Below, in pieces: positions 54,301 through 64,000 of a DNA stretch of 64,000 nt. The stretch lies in contig OZ020485.1 in NCBI GenBank assembly GCA_963971405.1, positions 49,473,469-49,537,468 of the forward strand, written 5' to 3'. The notes below the pieces were generated by a model that saw nothing but the letters and a program-made list of their open reading frames with translations, was not told the origin of the DNA and searched no databases. A program made the position numbers and the translations under genes. This DNA is from Psococerastis gibbosa (taxonomy: Eukaryota > Arthropoda > Insecta > Psocodea > Psocidae). The number at the start of each line of letters is the position of its first letter. The first letter of the stretch is position 1.

Positions 54301-56496
54301 TTACGGACCCCGCGGGCCTTGCTTACTTTACGGTACCCATAACTCCTGCATGAAATTATTTTATTTGCACCCGAAAGGTTTCTCTCTGGCTATCTCAAAG
54401 AAAAAAAAATTAAGCAGTGCAGATTTTGATGTAACTCCCCCCCCCCCCCCTCCCCCTCTCTTAGTATTTTCAGACAATAATTTAATAATCATATATACAC
54501 AGCCTATCATAAATAAATAAAATAATAATAGGCCGAATTCATTTGTGTTGCCAATTATAGGCTCGGGACCTACATACCTGTGTATGGTTAAAATTTGACA
54601 GCATGTTAAAGAAAATATTAATATCATTTTGTTTATTACCTACACTATGGTGTATTTAATATACAGTCATTAAATTGACTTGGCTTGCGAATTTGAGAAG
54701 GCTGCCTCCTGTGGACAATATCTACATCGGGAGAAGGGAATCGAGAAAGAATCTGGATTGAGCGGAACTCGAACCCACGATCTATGTCTTTCCGAAGTAA
54801 ATACGCAAGCAACATGGCCCCAGCAAGACTGAGCAGAATATGAAACGTTTTCCATGCGATTTACACTCAGTGCTTGGGCCGTGCTGCTCGGGTAGCTATA
54901 GTGTAAATGGTTACTCGATGCCCCTGACGGCCTTGAGATGCATAGATCGTCTGATCGAATCCCGCTCTGTCCATGTTTTTCTCTATTCGGATTTCCTGAT
55001 ACAAAACAAATATCCACGAAAGACAGGCACGGGAAATTCTTTCCTGATATTGTGTGATACAGTAACTCAATAGCTCGTAAAACCGACGGCAACATATGAG
55101 CGTGCCATACAATACGGTTGTAACGCTAGTGTATAGAATAACCTCCGATACTAAAATATTACGACCCCAATTTCACTTCTCCCTCTTTAACATTAAGAAG
55201 TTTATTGCACTAACAGCCAGCGTCATATTTTATGGTTGTTCCTGAAACTAGTGTGCTGCCAATTTTATACAAACTTTCAATTGGTTTCCGTCAAATTATG
55301 TTTTATAGTCTCGTCAGCAGACAGAAGGTGAATTACAGACAATATACCGAGACAACTTACCGATATGGTAAATGCTTCTGGCCGTTAAAAATGGCCAGTA
55401 GAACATTTCCCAAGCCTGACAGCGGGATGCTACCGCCCATCTTGCCCTTGTCGCAGCTGCCTAGGTCGAAAAGATGAAGTCGGCTCCGCCCTCCAGCCAC
55501 TGCAAAATATTGTAGATCAAAATAATTATAGTTAAAAACAATAGACGCGGCTTTACCACCCCCCCCCCCCCCGACCATTGGGCAAAACTGTTCTTTTTGT
55601 ATTAGACATTGTGTTGTAGACATTCATTCAAATCCATTGTGTGGTGTGCATTGTTGCATTGTTTCTAAACTGCAGTGTTTGTGACAGACATTGTTTTTTT
55701 CCCCATCATTACTTCTATTCTAATTCAGTTGCACAGTTTTAAAATAATTACTATACTTGTATTTCTTACCTTCGCCTTTGCCAGCAACACTGTACTGATA
55801 CAAATGTAGTCAGGTAGGTAGAGTGTTCAGAAAGTGCGGTCCCCCCCCCCCCCCCCCCCGTCTCCTCTCAGCCGGACCGACTGTTAAGTATTAACAACAA
55901 CGTCCAGTGCCGGATTCGGGATTAACCTCAGTGGGGGCGTGCGGCGTGGGCACAAGATGTGAGGGGGCCGTGGGTATAAATTTGTCTATCAACATTGCAG
56001 CAAAAAAAAAAACGTTTAATTTCCCGCCAATTTCAAGACTGTTTGAAATTTCAAAACTTTGTTTGGAAATCGTTTACAATTTTTAATTTATCTCGCTTGT
56101 GGGGGCCGGAATTTTATGCGTTTTGTGAGGGACGTGGGCCTGTGCCCCAAGTGCCCATGGGTTAATCCGGCACTGACAACGTCCAAGTAGCAAATTGTAA
56201 GTCATCTTCTCACCATACCTCTATTGTGAAATCAGTGCATAATTGCATAGTTTTAAAATTGCAGTATTTGTAGTTCTTACCTCCGCCTTTGCCAGCAACA
56301 CTGTACTGATATACATGTAGCGTGTACAGGAAGTGCGAGTCTCTCCCTTCCTCTCTGCCAGTTCGACTGTTGACAGCAGCGTCGAGGTAGTACGCAGCCT
56401 TCTCTGCATTGGGCACCCTCAGCTCGCTTTGGGTCTGCAGGTGTGTGCCGAACAGTGGATCGTCTCGGAGATATACTCCTGGGCTTTGATCGCAGT
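48172..56496 (-). CDS. Kif26: KIF26-type atypical kinesin (insect CG14535-like), 3' nine exons (partial)
   Basis: KIF26 proteins are kinesin-like but have a degenerate motor, thought not to hydrolyse ATP, and act in signalling and microtubule stabilisation. Minus-strand exons: 56496-56281, 55499-55361, 54022-53860, 53330-52289, 51836-51567, 51180-50695, 50190-49883, 49334-49130, 48305-48172 (last tentative). All are GT-AG with consistent phase; total 2963 nt, 987 codons with stop. Exons 1-3 give the C-terminal half of the motor: [37 protein letters not shown] (switch II DLGSC instead of DLAGSE), [38 protein letters not shown]. The long tail has two WVDGP motifs (near 52871 and 52787), acidic and Ser-rich runs, [20 protein letters not shown], and [16 protein letters not shown]. 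Motor exons upstream of 56496 were not found. Confidence 0.9.
54740..54985. repeat. Two tRNA-like SINE pieces, head to head
   Basis: The minus strand has GTGGGTTCGAGTTCCGCTCA (54765-54785). The plus strand has GGGTAGCTATAGTGTAAATGG and TGATCGAATCCCGCTCT (54890-54970). The long minus ORF here is chance. Confidence 0.5.
55720..56200 (-). pseudogene. Decayed duplicate of the KIF26 motor exon (56281-56496)
   Basis: Sequence at 55768-55815 repeats the donor end of the neighbouring exon almost base for base (TTCTTACC, then CGCCTTTGCCAGCAACACTG). Similarity extends into the flanking intron on one side and, after a 271-bp MITE insertion, on the other (ACAACGTCCAAGTAG against GCAGCGTCGAGGTAG). A poly-C run at 55842 replaces part of the exon. 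The frame is lost, so it is a pseudo-exon. Confidence 0.8.
55905..56175. mobile_element. hAT-type MITE with perfect 8-bp TSD
   Basis: Terminal inverted repeats CAGTGCCGGATT / AATCCGGCACTG. The target duplication ACAACGTC lies at 55897-55904 and 56176-56183. It is 271 bp with no transposase. It sits inside the duplicated KIF26 exon copy, so it came after that duplication. The 8-bp TSD and CAGTG terminus fit the hAT superfamily. Confidence 0.92.
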
Positions 56497-59394
56497 CTGA
56501 AACAAGAAGAAGGGACTTAATGAAGTGACCATCTGTAGTTGAAACTCCTGCAGTGTAACAAAAGAAGAACGTCCGACTAACCTTCGAGAACTAACTAATA
56601 ATCATGAGTGACGAGTGCCACGTCTTTTTACGGTTTTATTAATATAGGGGAAGAGTATATTTTTTTCTGTGGTAGTATGTTTATTTTACATTCAAATTAT
56701 AATCTGTCCACATTTTACCAACAGTTCATAAACCGAAAATGTTTCCAAGACAAAAATACCAATAAAACAAAATTGAATAAAAATCCACCGTATCGAAAGC
56801 AAGCTTATAGTAAATCACAAGAAAATCCTATCACTCCCAACCAATTCCACTCAGCAGAATCCCAAAATAAACAACAATCTCAGGTGTGCAGACAGCAGGA
56901 GAAGGAGAAGAAACTGATTTAAAATCCGACAGTGAATAAAATAAAAGTAGGTTGTAAATGGCGAGAATGCTGATGAAAAGAATGCGCGAAACACTTGATA
57001 CACGCGGTAACATACGACCGTCTTGCTGCCTGCAATGGCTTTCAATCAAAACAAATGGTCTCGGAAAATGGAGGGAAAACTTTCAAACTTGGAAACAGCC
57101 TGTACGTCAATACGTGTTATACGTTTATACTTGGTCCAAGAAAACTAGGAAGAGGTTCCATATAGGAGAGATCCGTCATTTTTTGTTCCATGTGTGACGG
57201 TCCAGCATGATGGTGGGAAATTTTGAAAAACTTGGAATAAGCCACTACCCTATTTCCTTTTAAATAAATATTGACTTTTTTGTTCTATTACTAAGCCAAC
57301 CTAGCAGAGTTAGGGCTATAAAGCCCTCTCTTACACTCAACTAGGAATACCCGGGACCGCCTGCTTTACATGCCTTCCGATGCATGGCCAGAAAATGTAG
57401 CATGTGTGGTACTCGAGCCAACAACCTTTCAGGTGAAAGTCGGAGTCTGTACCACTACTCTGCATGTCATAGCCTACAACTACAAGTGCCGACGCTCAGG
57501 AGTCACAACTAATATCAGAGGTCTGCTAGAGGTTCTAAAATTTAATTATACTATAGGAGAGATGTGCGTCAATTTTCCATCTCAAAATGGCGGGAAAATT
57601 TGAAAAACTAAAAGCCTGCGCCGTACTTCAATATAATGTTAAAGCCTACTTTTACCGAGTCCAAGAAAACTAAGATGCTAGGCTTACTAGAGGTTCTATA
57701 GAGGAAAGATGTGTCAAATTTCGTGTAAACTTGAGGACGGTCTTGGAAAATTTAGGGAACTTGGCTACCTTCTTCCACAATTATTGATATTTGATCATAC
57801 ACCAAAATTCCTCATCGAGTATGTCGCTTTCTTACTGAAAAAAATTTGGGGGGTAACCCTCTATCCTACGGGTGGACCTAGTAATTTAAAAACATATACA
57901 CATAGCTTGGAATATATCGCATATTCACATGCTATTGCACAACGAGCCGGGACCTACTTTGTTAATTCGTATTCTCTGTCTGTCAGTCTTAACATGTTCA
58001 AACAAATACCTATACTTCCGCAGACCTACCAGTTACCACATAATCTATAAGTTAGCGAAGTCAAGACAGAGTTCGCTGTTAGCAATTAATTTATAAGCTT
58101 TAAAGCAAAAATATGGGTACGTTTTGCTGAGTTCTAGTTTATAATATACTGTACTCCAAAAACTGTGGCTGTTACATATTTAGTGAATACAAATTCAAGT
58201 ATTGTCAGCGGTAGAGTAAGAAATGGGTCAGTTTCTATTTAACCCATTTCGGCTAGGAATTGTCTATACCGCACAGCACTTGCTTGGGAACCAAGTGACT
58301 TGGTTAACTTACCCGGTGATACAGCTTTAAGTTTATACAATAATGTAAGCCATCTTATTAACTAGCACATTCTTTAGCCATAATAGTTTCACAATGGTAA
58401 AATTTTTTGCGGTCTTCAAAGGAGGCCAACTTTGGATTAATTCCCATAGTTGACTCCTCGACGAAGACCTACATTATTCTAAAATATGCTGAGGACCAAG
58501 CGGTCTGTGATCCGCTGATATATTCGGTCTGGTGCGCGGTTAGGTAGGTCCCTCCCTCTTTAAAATAATGTTCCCCTACATTTTGATATGTAGTATGTAT
58601 ATGTGGCCACAGCTAGAGGCCTATATCAACCCCTCCGCTCCTGCATTATGACTTCGTTCATGGAAAATTCTAATTTTCGAGCCCTTGAGTCCTTAGGGGA
58701 CCAAAAAACAAAACAAATTTTTTGGGGTCTATAACTTATGAGTTATGACTTGTGCCACTGGTGGCACGTTGGGAGTCAGTTGAAGTAATGAGTATAAAAT
58801 ATATAAATATATACAGTATATAAATATAAATGATATTAAAGGGGCCATCACTGACAACTAGCACATCAACACTTTTTCCGTAACGTAAAACTACTGTATA
58901 CTAAGTATTTTTACCCTGATTGTCACTATTTCACTGTTTCCAATAAAATTTAAAATACACGGTTGGCGCCAAAAATGTCATCTCTTCCATATAGAAGCTC
59001 CAGATGACACTAGGAAGAACATGGGAAATCTTAAACTAGAAAATCCTCATAGGAAAAAACCAGTGATACTCGACGTAGCGAAAGAAGAATGGGCGGCCTT
59101 ATTTGGGTGCAGTGGGAGCTGTTTTTTTTTTAGTTTGTGACATGATCTGTAATCTCGTTTTCTCGCCCCAATCGTCGGAAAGTTGTATTTTTGTTGTGGT
59201 GTCTGCCCTGAGTTGTTAATTTGATTTTATTTCCGAGTATTTCAGCAAGACATATACCAGCCACGTTTTTGGCGGGGTTTATTGAAAGCGTAAAACTATT
59301 ATTTATCTATCTAGGATGAGTAATTTTGAGTGGAATTGAAGTTTTGCACGAGTACAATATTATTTGAGGGTAACCGTAATTAGAGGATTTAAAA
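56497..59394. other. KIF26 intron or upstream region
   Basis: Repeat D and related fragments at 57290-57750, otherwise AT-rich. The next upstream motor exon of KIF26 was not recognised on the minus strand. Confidence 0.45.
57290..57600 (+). repeat. Dispersed repeat family D
   Basis: CCTCTCTTACACTCAACTAG, CCTGCTTTACATGCC and GCCAGAAAATGTAGCATGTG are shared with 62040-62200 and (in reverse) 40620-40800. Confidence 0.7.
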
Positions 59395-59470
59395 AATCTG
59401 TATTTGGCGGGATTTGAACCCACATTCCACAATCTATGCCTATATCCGGGAAATCGTCTGCAATATATAT
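59395..59470 (-). repeat. tRNA-like SINE piece
   Basis: The minus reading GTGGGTTCAAATCCCGCCAA is a B box with a flank shared with 45175-45200 (TGGCGGGATT). Confidence 0.55.
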
Positions 59471-59682
59471 GCCTATCTGAGGGTTATAACGACAATAATA
59501 TTGGAAGATCAGTTCTCTTGAAAAGTATGTAAGCAAAGAATATTGCACGACACGGCCATGCATTTATAGATGGTGGTGCCAAGAGTTCTAATTATATAAG
59601 AGAGATAGGACATTCTAGAGTACCAAATGTATTTTTGGCATACGTATCTATAGGTACAATGGCTGGTCGTAGGAGGCATGAC

Positions 59683-61105
59683 GAGACGAAAACTTAAATG
59701 CCGGCCTGCATCCTTGTTACTGCGCACGTGTCAGGACTTAGTCCAATTGGCTCTACCCATAGACATAGTAAAACTATAGACTATAGATAAACATTCGGGT
59801 TGAAGCCGCTTGACTTCGGCTATTTCCGTAGTATAGGACCAGATTGAGCCTTTTGCCATTTGATACCACGTTAACATTTTATTTTTTATTTGATTATTTA
59901 AAGATTATTTAGAACGGAAAATCATGCCAGCTAACCAGCAATATTTTTATGCAGAACTTGGAGTACTTTTAATTTACATTTTAAACAATATTTTAAACAA
60001 AGTTTTCCAGCTACTTTTAGATAAAAATAAAAATTTTTAATGCAGATCTTTCAGTACTTTTAATTTAAATTTTAAACAATATATATAATAAATGTAAATA
60101 ATAAATATAATTATATATGAAACAACAAAGAAAACTATAAAGAAAACATATAATAAAACTTATAGATTTGAATTTCCCGCCAAAATGCACCTATGAGGGG
60201 GCGTGGTCGTGCCTTCAGTCCTCCAGCACAGCCGAAATACGACATGGTGGCTCCATAGTTTTATTAGCTCCATGGCTCTACCCCTCCAACGAGGAGGGTG
60301 TACAACATACAAGTTCTAGAATTTTAAAATATAGCCTAAAAGTAAAACCTCTAGCACTCATTTTTATCAATAGCTTTTCATGGTCCTTAAACGTTATTAT
60401 AAGCCTACATGCAACCAGTATGAACTGGATTTTGATCATAGCATACCCACCTATAGGTTTTACTTTTAGGCTAGGTATATTTTTAAATTCTGGAATATTG
60501 ACAAATGGTTAATTGTTAGGTATTATTAATTATGACAGCTAACTTAATTAGTTACTGTTTTGACTATTTTCCGTGACGAAATCGAGAAACTACTGAATTG
60601 TATTATATGTCGTGCCTTATGGTTGGAAATGGAATAAATAGCCTACTACTTTGCATATAGGGCCTATAGTACCTAACCTACCTACCATTTTTTCATCTTT
60701 GGTCTTTCGCATCTTTCTCCCAGTAACTAGTTTAAGTTAGCTGCCATAATTAATAATACCTAGCCTACCTAACAATTAATTAACAATTCATTTTGATAAA
60801 GTCAAAGTTCCAGAATTTAAAAATATAGCCTAAAAGTAAAACCTATAGGTAAGTCTATAGGTATGCTATGATCAAAATCCAGTACATGTATACTGGTTGC
60901 ATTTAGACCTATAATAATGTTTAAGGACCATGAAAAGCTATTGATAAAAATGAGTGTTGGAGGTTTTACTTTTAGGCTATATTTTAAAATTCTGGAGCTT
61001 GTAAGTTGTACACCTTCCTCGTTGGAGGGGTAGACCCAATCGGACTAAGTCCTGACACATGCGCAGTAACAAGGATCAGGCCAGCATTTAAGTTTTCGTA
61101 TGACG
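59683..61105. mobile_element. Large inverted repeat / foldback with nested insertion
   Basis: The right arm (60807-61105) is mirrored on the left by 59683-59757 plus 60281-60500. Shared blocks include AGCCTAAAAGTAAAACCT, ATCAATAGCTTTTCATGG, TAAGTCCTGACAC and AACTTAAATGC. The left arm is split by about 520 bp (59758-60273) flanked by TGGCTCTACCC on both sides. Confidence 0.8.
59758..60273. mobile_element. Insertion in the left arm of the inverted repeat
   Basis: It is flanked by an 11-bp direct repeat TGGCTCTACCC (59748 and 60273). The ends show an imperfect inverted AGTAAAACTATAG / CATAGTTTTATT. It is AT-rich and non-coding. The matching sequence in the other arm gives the empty site. Confidence 0.6.
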
Positions 61106-61665
61106 AGTACCCCCAGAAATTTAAATATATATTTTTTTTAGCGGAAAGCGAATGGCCCATCTCTCCTATATTGAACTCAAGTGGTGCAGTATTTCTTAGA
61201 GATACTTTTCAGGCGATGGTGGGACCGGGCCTAAATGGATAAAATTAGGTCAGAATTATATTAAGGGGAGGGATTAAAAAATATAGTACTGTAATTAAAT
61301 CATATTTTTGTAGGTTTTGCTCCGATTGCTGGGAAATCTCGCTCACTCACACTATCTAGTGTACATTTAGGGCACCTATTGTTTTTGAAGGGCTTTTTAT
61401 GGCCTTAGACAGGGCCGTAGTCGGAAATTTTTTCGAAGGGGGGTTCATCTGACAGAGATAGAGTGGCCCATTGAACCTTGCCCCGTCAACGACTCCATTA
61501 GTTTATTATATTATTGGTATTTAATTACAAAGAGTTTCACTGTCGGAGTTAAATGATTAAGCAGTATAATCTGGGATGATGGGCCGTGGTCCATCGGAAC
61601 ATCCGAAATACAATCTGTATGTACTGTATATGTGCACGCAGTGACACGTTTGGTAGTACGGTTCT

Positions 61666-61851
61666 CAAGGGCAGATCCAGCGGAAAATTTAAGGGGGGGG
61701 GGTCACAAGTTTTTTCTAAGTTTAAAAGGTAATTTTTTTTGTTGAAAAGTTGAGTTTTATTCATTTTTTTTTTACTAGCTATGTTATGAATTTACTCATT
61801 TAGGGGGGGGGGTCATGACCCCTGACACCCCCCCCCGTGGATCCACCATTG
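61666..61851. mobile_element. Diverged hAT-like MITE
   Basis: Ends CAAGGGCAGATCCA and TGGATCCACCATTG are imperfect inverted repeats. Flanking octamers ACGGTTCT and ACGCTTTT match at 6 of 8 positions. It contains poly-G and poly-C tracts, as the other MITEs here do. It is an older copy or a related family. Confidence 0.5.
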
Positions 61852-62029
61852 ACGCTTTTAGAGCGACCATTGGCCGGCCTATCATTGTCAATTGCCGATG
61901 TCAACCCACACCGACTACAAGTCCCAATGGGCAAACAGCACAGACATGCTTACCATTGACATTGTAAGTAAATAAATAAATAATGACTTTTTGTTCGATT
62001 TACTTATTATATACAACCTATTGGAATGA

Positions 62030-62200
62030 GGACTATGGAGGCCTCTTCTACACTCAACCAGGAAGCCCCGGAACTGCCTGCTTTACATGCCCTCTCAAGC
62101 ATTACCGGAAAATGTAGCAAGTGTGAAACTCGAACCAAGAACCCTTCTGATAAAAGTCAGAGTCCGTACCCCTACTCTTCATGTCCTAACAGACGTTAGC
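62030..62200 (+). repeat. Dispersed repeat family D
   Basis: CACTCAACCAGGAAGCCC, CTGCCTGCTTTACATGCC and GGAAAATGTAGCAAGTGTGA match the 57300 copy. A short similar piece also lies at 8800-8835. Confidence 0.7.
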
Positions 62201-63184
62201 TCGACTTTACCAAGTAAAATATATATTGTAGTATGGGGTAATATAAATATAAGTTTATTATTGGCAGAGGGCGATTCACAAAATAGACCTATGAGCGTAA
62301 ACAAAAACAAAATGGCATGACAACAATAGATCACAACATGATAGGACCTCAAGAGGATCCTCTTTCTTAACCACTACTCTCTTTCGGATTTTGTGGTCAG
62401 CAACATGCCCACAGCAGCGTTTTTTCCCTACCAGTGAAAGTCAGGCACACATTGAGGTTGATCCTTTTATATCGAGTCGGAGCCTCGAGCTTCCGTTTAA
62501 AAGTCCAGTTTCCTACCACCTGGACTATTCCTAACCTGCGCGCACACAGCAAATCATAAAAAATATCAGTTGCATGGGAAGGCTTCCTCTTAAAATTTAT
62601 CAACCTCACTCTTTTTCCTTCGGGGTCCATTGCGCTCCATTTTCAAACCAATAACAGCTATTTACGGCCCCATTAAAGGAGCAATAACGTACTGCGGAGA
62701 ACAAAAAGGAATAATAGAGAGAAAAGGTTGAGCCTTCAGCAGTTACGAGTGGAGAAGTTGTATTAGAAAGTAAGAGGAGAGGTTTTGAGTAGGTATATAC
62801 AGTAACCGATCAGTGAGCTCTCTGTAATGCCCACATTCCCATTCTGGTTGGGTAATTTGAAAATCAAGGAAGCTCAAGGGGGGGGGGGGGTGGTTTTGTT
62901 GGAAAATGTAAGGCAATAGGTGAAATGGGTCTTATCAGTCTTATTATACATTTTTATGGGAGAGATAATATAGAGGGATGGACGTCAAGGCTCAGAAATT
63001 TCTTTGGATATTACATAGTGGTTTTTATATTTTTCCTCTCAAAATCCGATTCTATCTAGTATCAAGCCATTTGATTTGGGGGGGGGGGGGGGTTTGAACC
63101 CCATGAACCCCCCCCCCCCTTGGCTACGGCCTTGATGGACGTTGACACAAGCTATATGGAGAACGATCAATGGATTTGAAAAGT

Positions 63185-63310
63185 GGATATTCATACGAAT
63201 GCTGTGCATATCCTAGAGAGATCGTGTCCCTTAATGCTAAGGTCCTGAGGCGAATGGATACAGAAGCCGAGTTGCTGCTGATGGTTAAGAAACAGAAACT
63301 CACGCTCAGA
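63185..63310 (+). pseudogene. Non-LTR retrotransposon C-terminal fragment, second copy
   Basis: ATGCTGTGCATATCCTAGAG and GAGTTGCTGCTGATGGTTAA repeat the 11232-11330 segment with about 15% difference, then break off. Confidence 0.7.
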
Positions 63311-63629
63311 AATGGTAACCATTGGCATTGAAATAAGCAGGGATAGGAGTCAATTTTGGCTAAGAAAAAAGAACTGGTACGGGTGAACCCGTATATGCTT
63401 TCCTATTTATCGATAAATATTGATAGCTAACGCAATAGTTCCTTGTTAAAAAAAATGCCGAATTCTGAGAACATTATTGAACTAACTTTGGATTTTAGGG
63501 GAGTAAAACCCCTTCGAAGCACAGAATCGGGCGATTGCATAGTCAAGAACGGGCAATCCAATATTGTGTAACGCAGTAATAATGGGAGGGTACGTATATT
63601 CAATGTATTGGGAATGGGGCTTCAAGTAT

Positions 63630-64000
63630 CCATAATTTCTTCAAATAATAATTTTTTCTGCAAAACCAAAATTTTGCTTGGGAAGCAACCAGTTCGGTTT
63701 TTTTACTCTATTTATCACCTAGAACATAGGCCTACCTGAAGTTAGAAAGCATCGATAGAAAGGTTTCGCAGAATAATTGTTTTTAACTAATCTTTCATGA
63801 AAATTGAGTTGTTTTATATTTTGGCCACCAGACCAAACTAATATGCAAGGTGCAAGCGACATATTGGGGTTTGTGTACATTAATAACGCTTATAATAAAA
63901 TTTGAATTAAAAAAAAATGGTAGGAGTCGTTTTTGAGAAAACAATTATTTATTTTTCAGCCAATTTCTTGGAGTTTTTGGAGGGTAAAACTCAACCAAAA
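63630..64000 (-). repeat. Dispersed repeat family A, partial copy at window end
   Basis: CATCGATAGAAAGGTTTCGCA and the GCGACATATTGG / AATAACGCTTATAAT blocks match copy 1 (240-480). It probably continues past the window. Confidence 0.75.

Larger units (their letters stand above)
61106..63184. other. Repeat-rich, no confirmed gene
   Basis: A MITE, repeat D and poly-G tracts (62879, 63078). A minus ORF begins MDPEGKRVRLINFKRK at 62630 and meets a donor-like CGCAGGTTAGG at about 62537. It could be a first coding exon, but the peptide is not recognised. Confidence 0.4.

Noticed and set aside
54670..55095. 141-residue minus-strand ORF
   Set aside because: Covers two tRNA-like SINE pieces; composition and lack of homology point to chance.

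Overview
This is nuclear DNA from an animal, almost certainly an arthropod and most likely an insect. It is AT-rich, with long introns, GT-AG splice sites, many transposons and hundreds of bases of low-complexity sequence. A hemipteran is my best guess from the style of the repeats, but no single feature proves it. Open reading frames are short because the genes are split. Exons had to be built from protein similarity, splice sites and phase rather than from ORF length.

Four host genes can be supported. (1) An ABCG1/ABCG4-type half-transporter on + (8544-18236, ten exons; the 5' exons with Walker A lie outside the window or were not found). (2) A SNAPC1 (snRNA-activating complex subunit 1) gene on - (37996 down to 23349; four solid exons and two tentative ones). 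(3) A Sin1/MAPKAP1 (TORC2 subunit) gene on + (38236-45732, four exons). (4) The 3' two-thirds of a KIF26-type atypical kinesin gene on - (56496 down to 48172, nine exons). SNAPC1 and Sin1 are head to head, with about 240 bp between their start codons, so they probably share a promoter. ABCG/SNAPC1 and Sin1/KIF26 are tail-to-tail pairs.

The rest is a dense transposon landscape. SNAPC1 intron 2 is about 11.2 kb, largely because a decayed non-LTR retrotransposon sits in it. That element is itself split by a young BEL/Pao LTR retrotransposon (28968-35494; two 274-bp LTRs with one difference). Sin1 intron 1 holds a broken hAT transposon (40325-42348). Small non-autonomous elements include three with perfect 8-bp target duplications (7237-7419, 37407-37652, 55905-56175) and a 22-bp-TIR element at 16621-16862. 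There is also a set of foldback elements sharing a CTNAGGCG terminus and a GTGGTAGCAGA internal module (12477-12646, 19429-19631, 24499-24972, and probably a tiny one at 4097-4146). Non-LTR fragments, tRNA-like SINE pieces and several dispersed repeat families fill most of the remaining space.

The most unusual points are: partial tandem duplications of coding exons next to their parents (Sin1 last exon at 45740-46092; KIF26 motor exon at 55720-56200, later hit by a hAT MITE); a Sin1 gene model that joins in phase but seems to lack the Ras-binding domain; the foldback family with variable arms; and the nearly intact BEL/Pao element with one in-frame stop and an Asp-to-Asn change in integrase.
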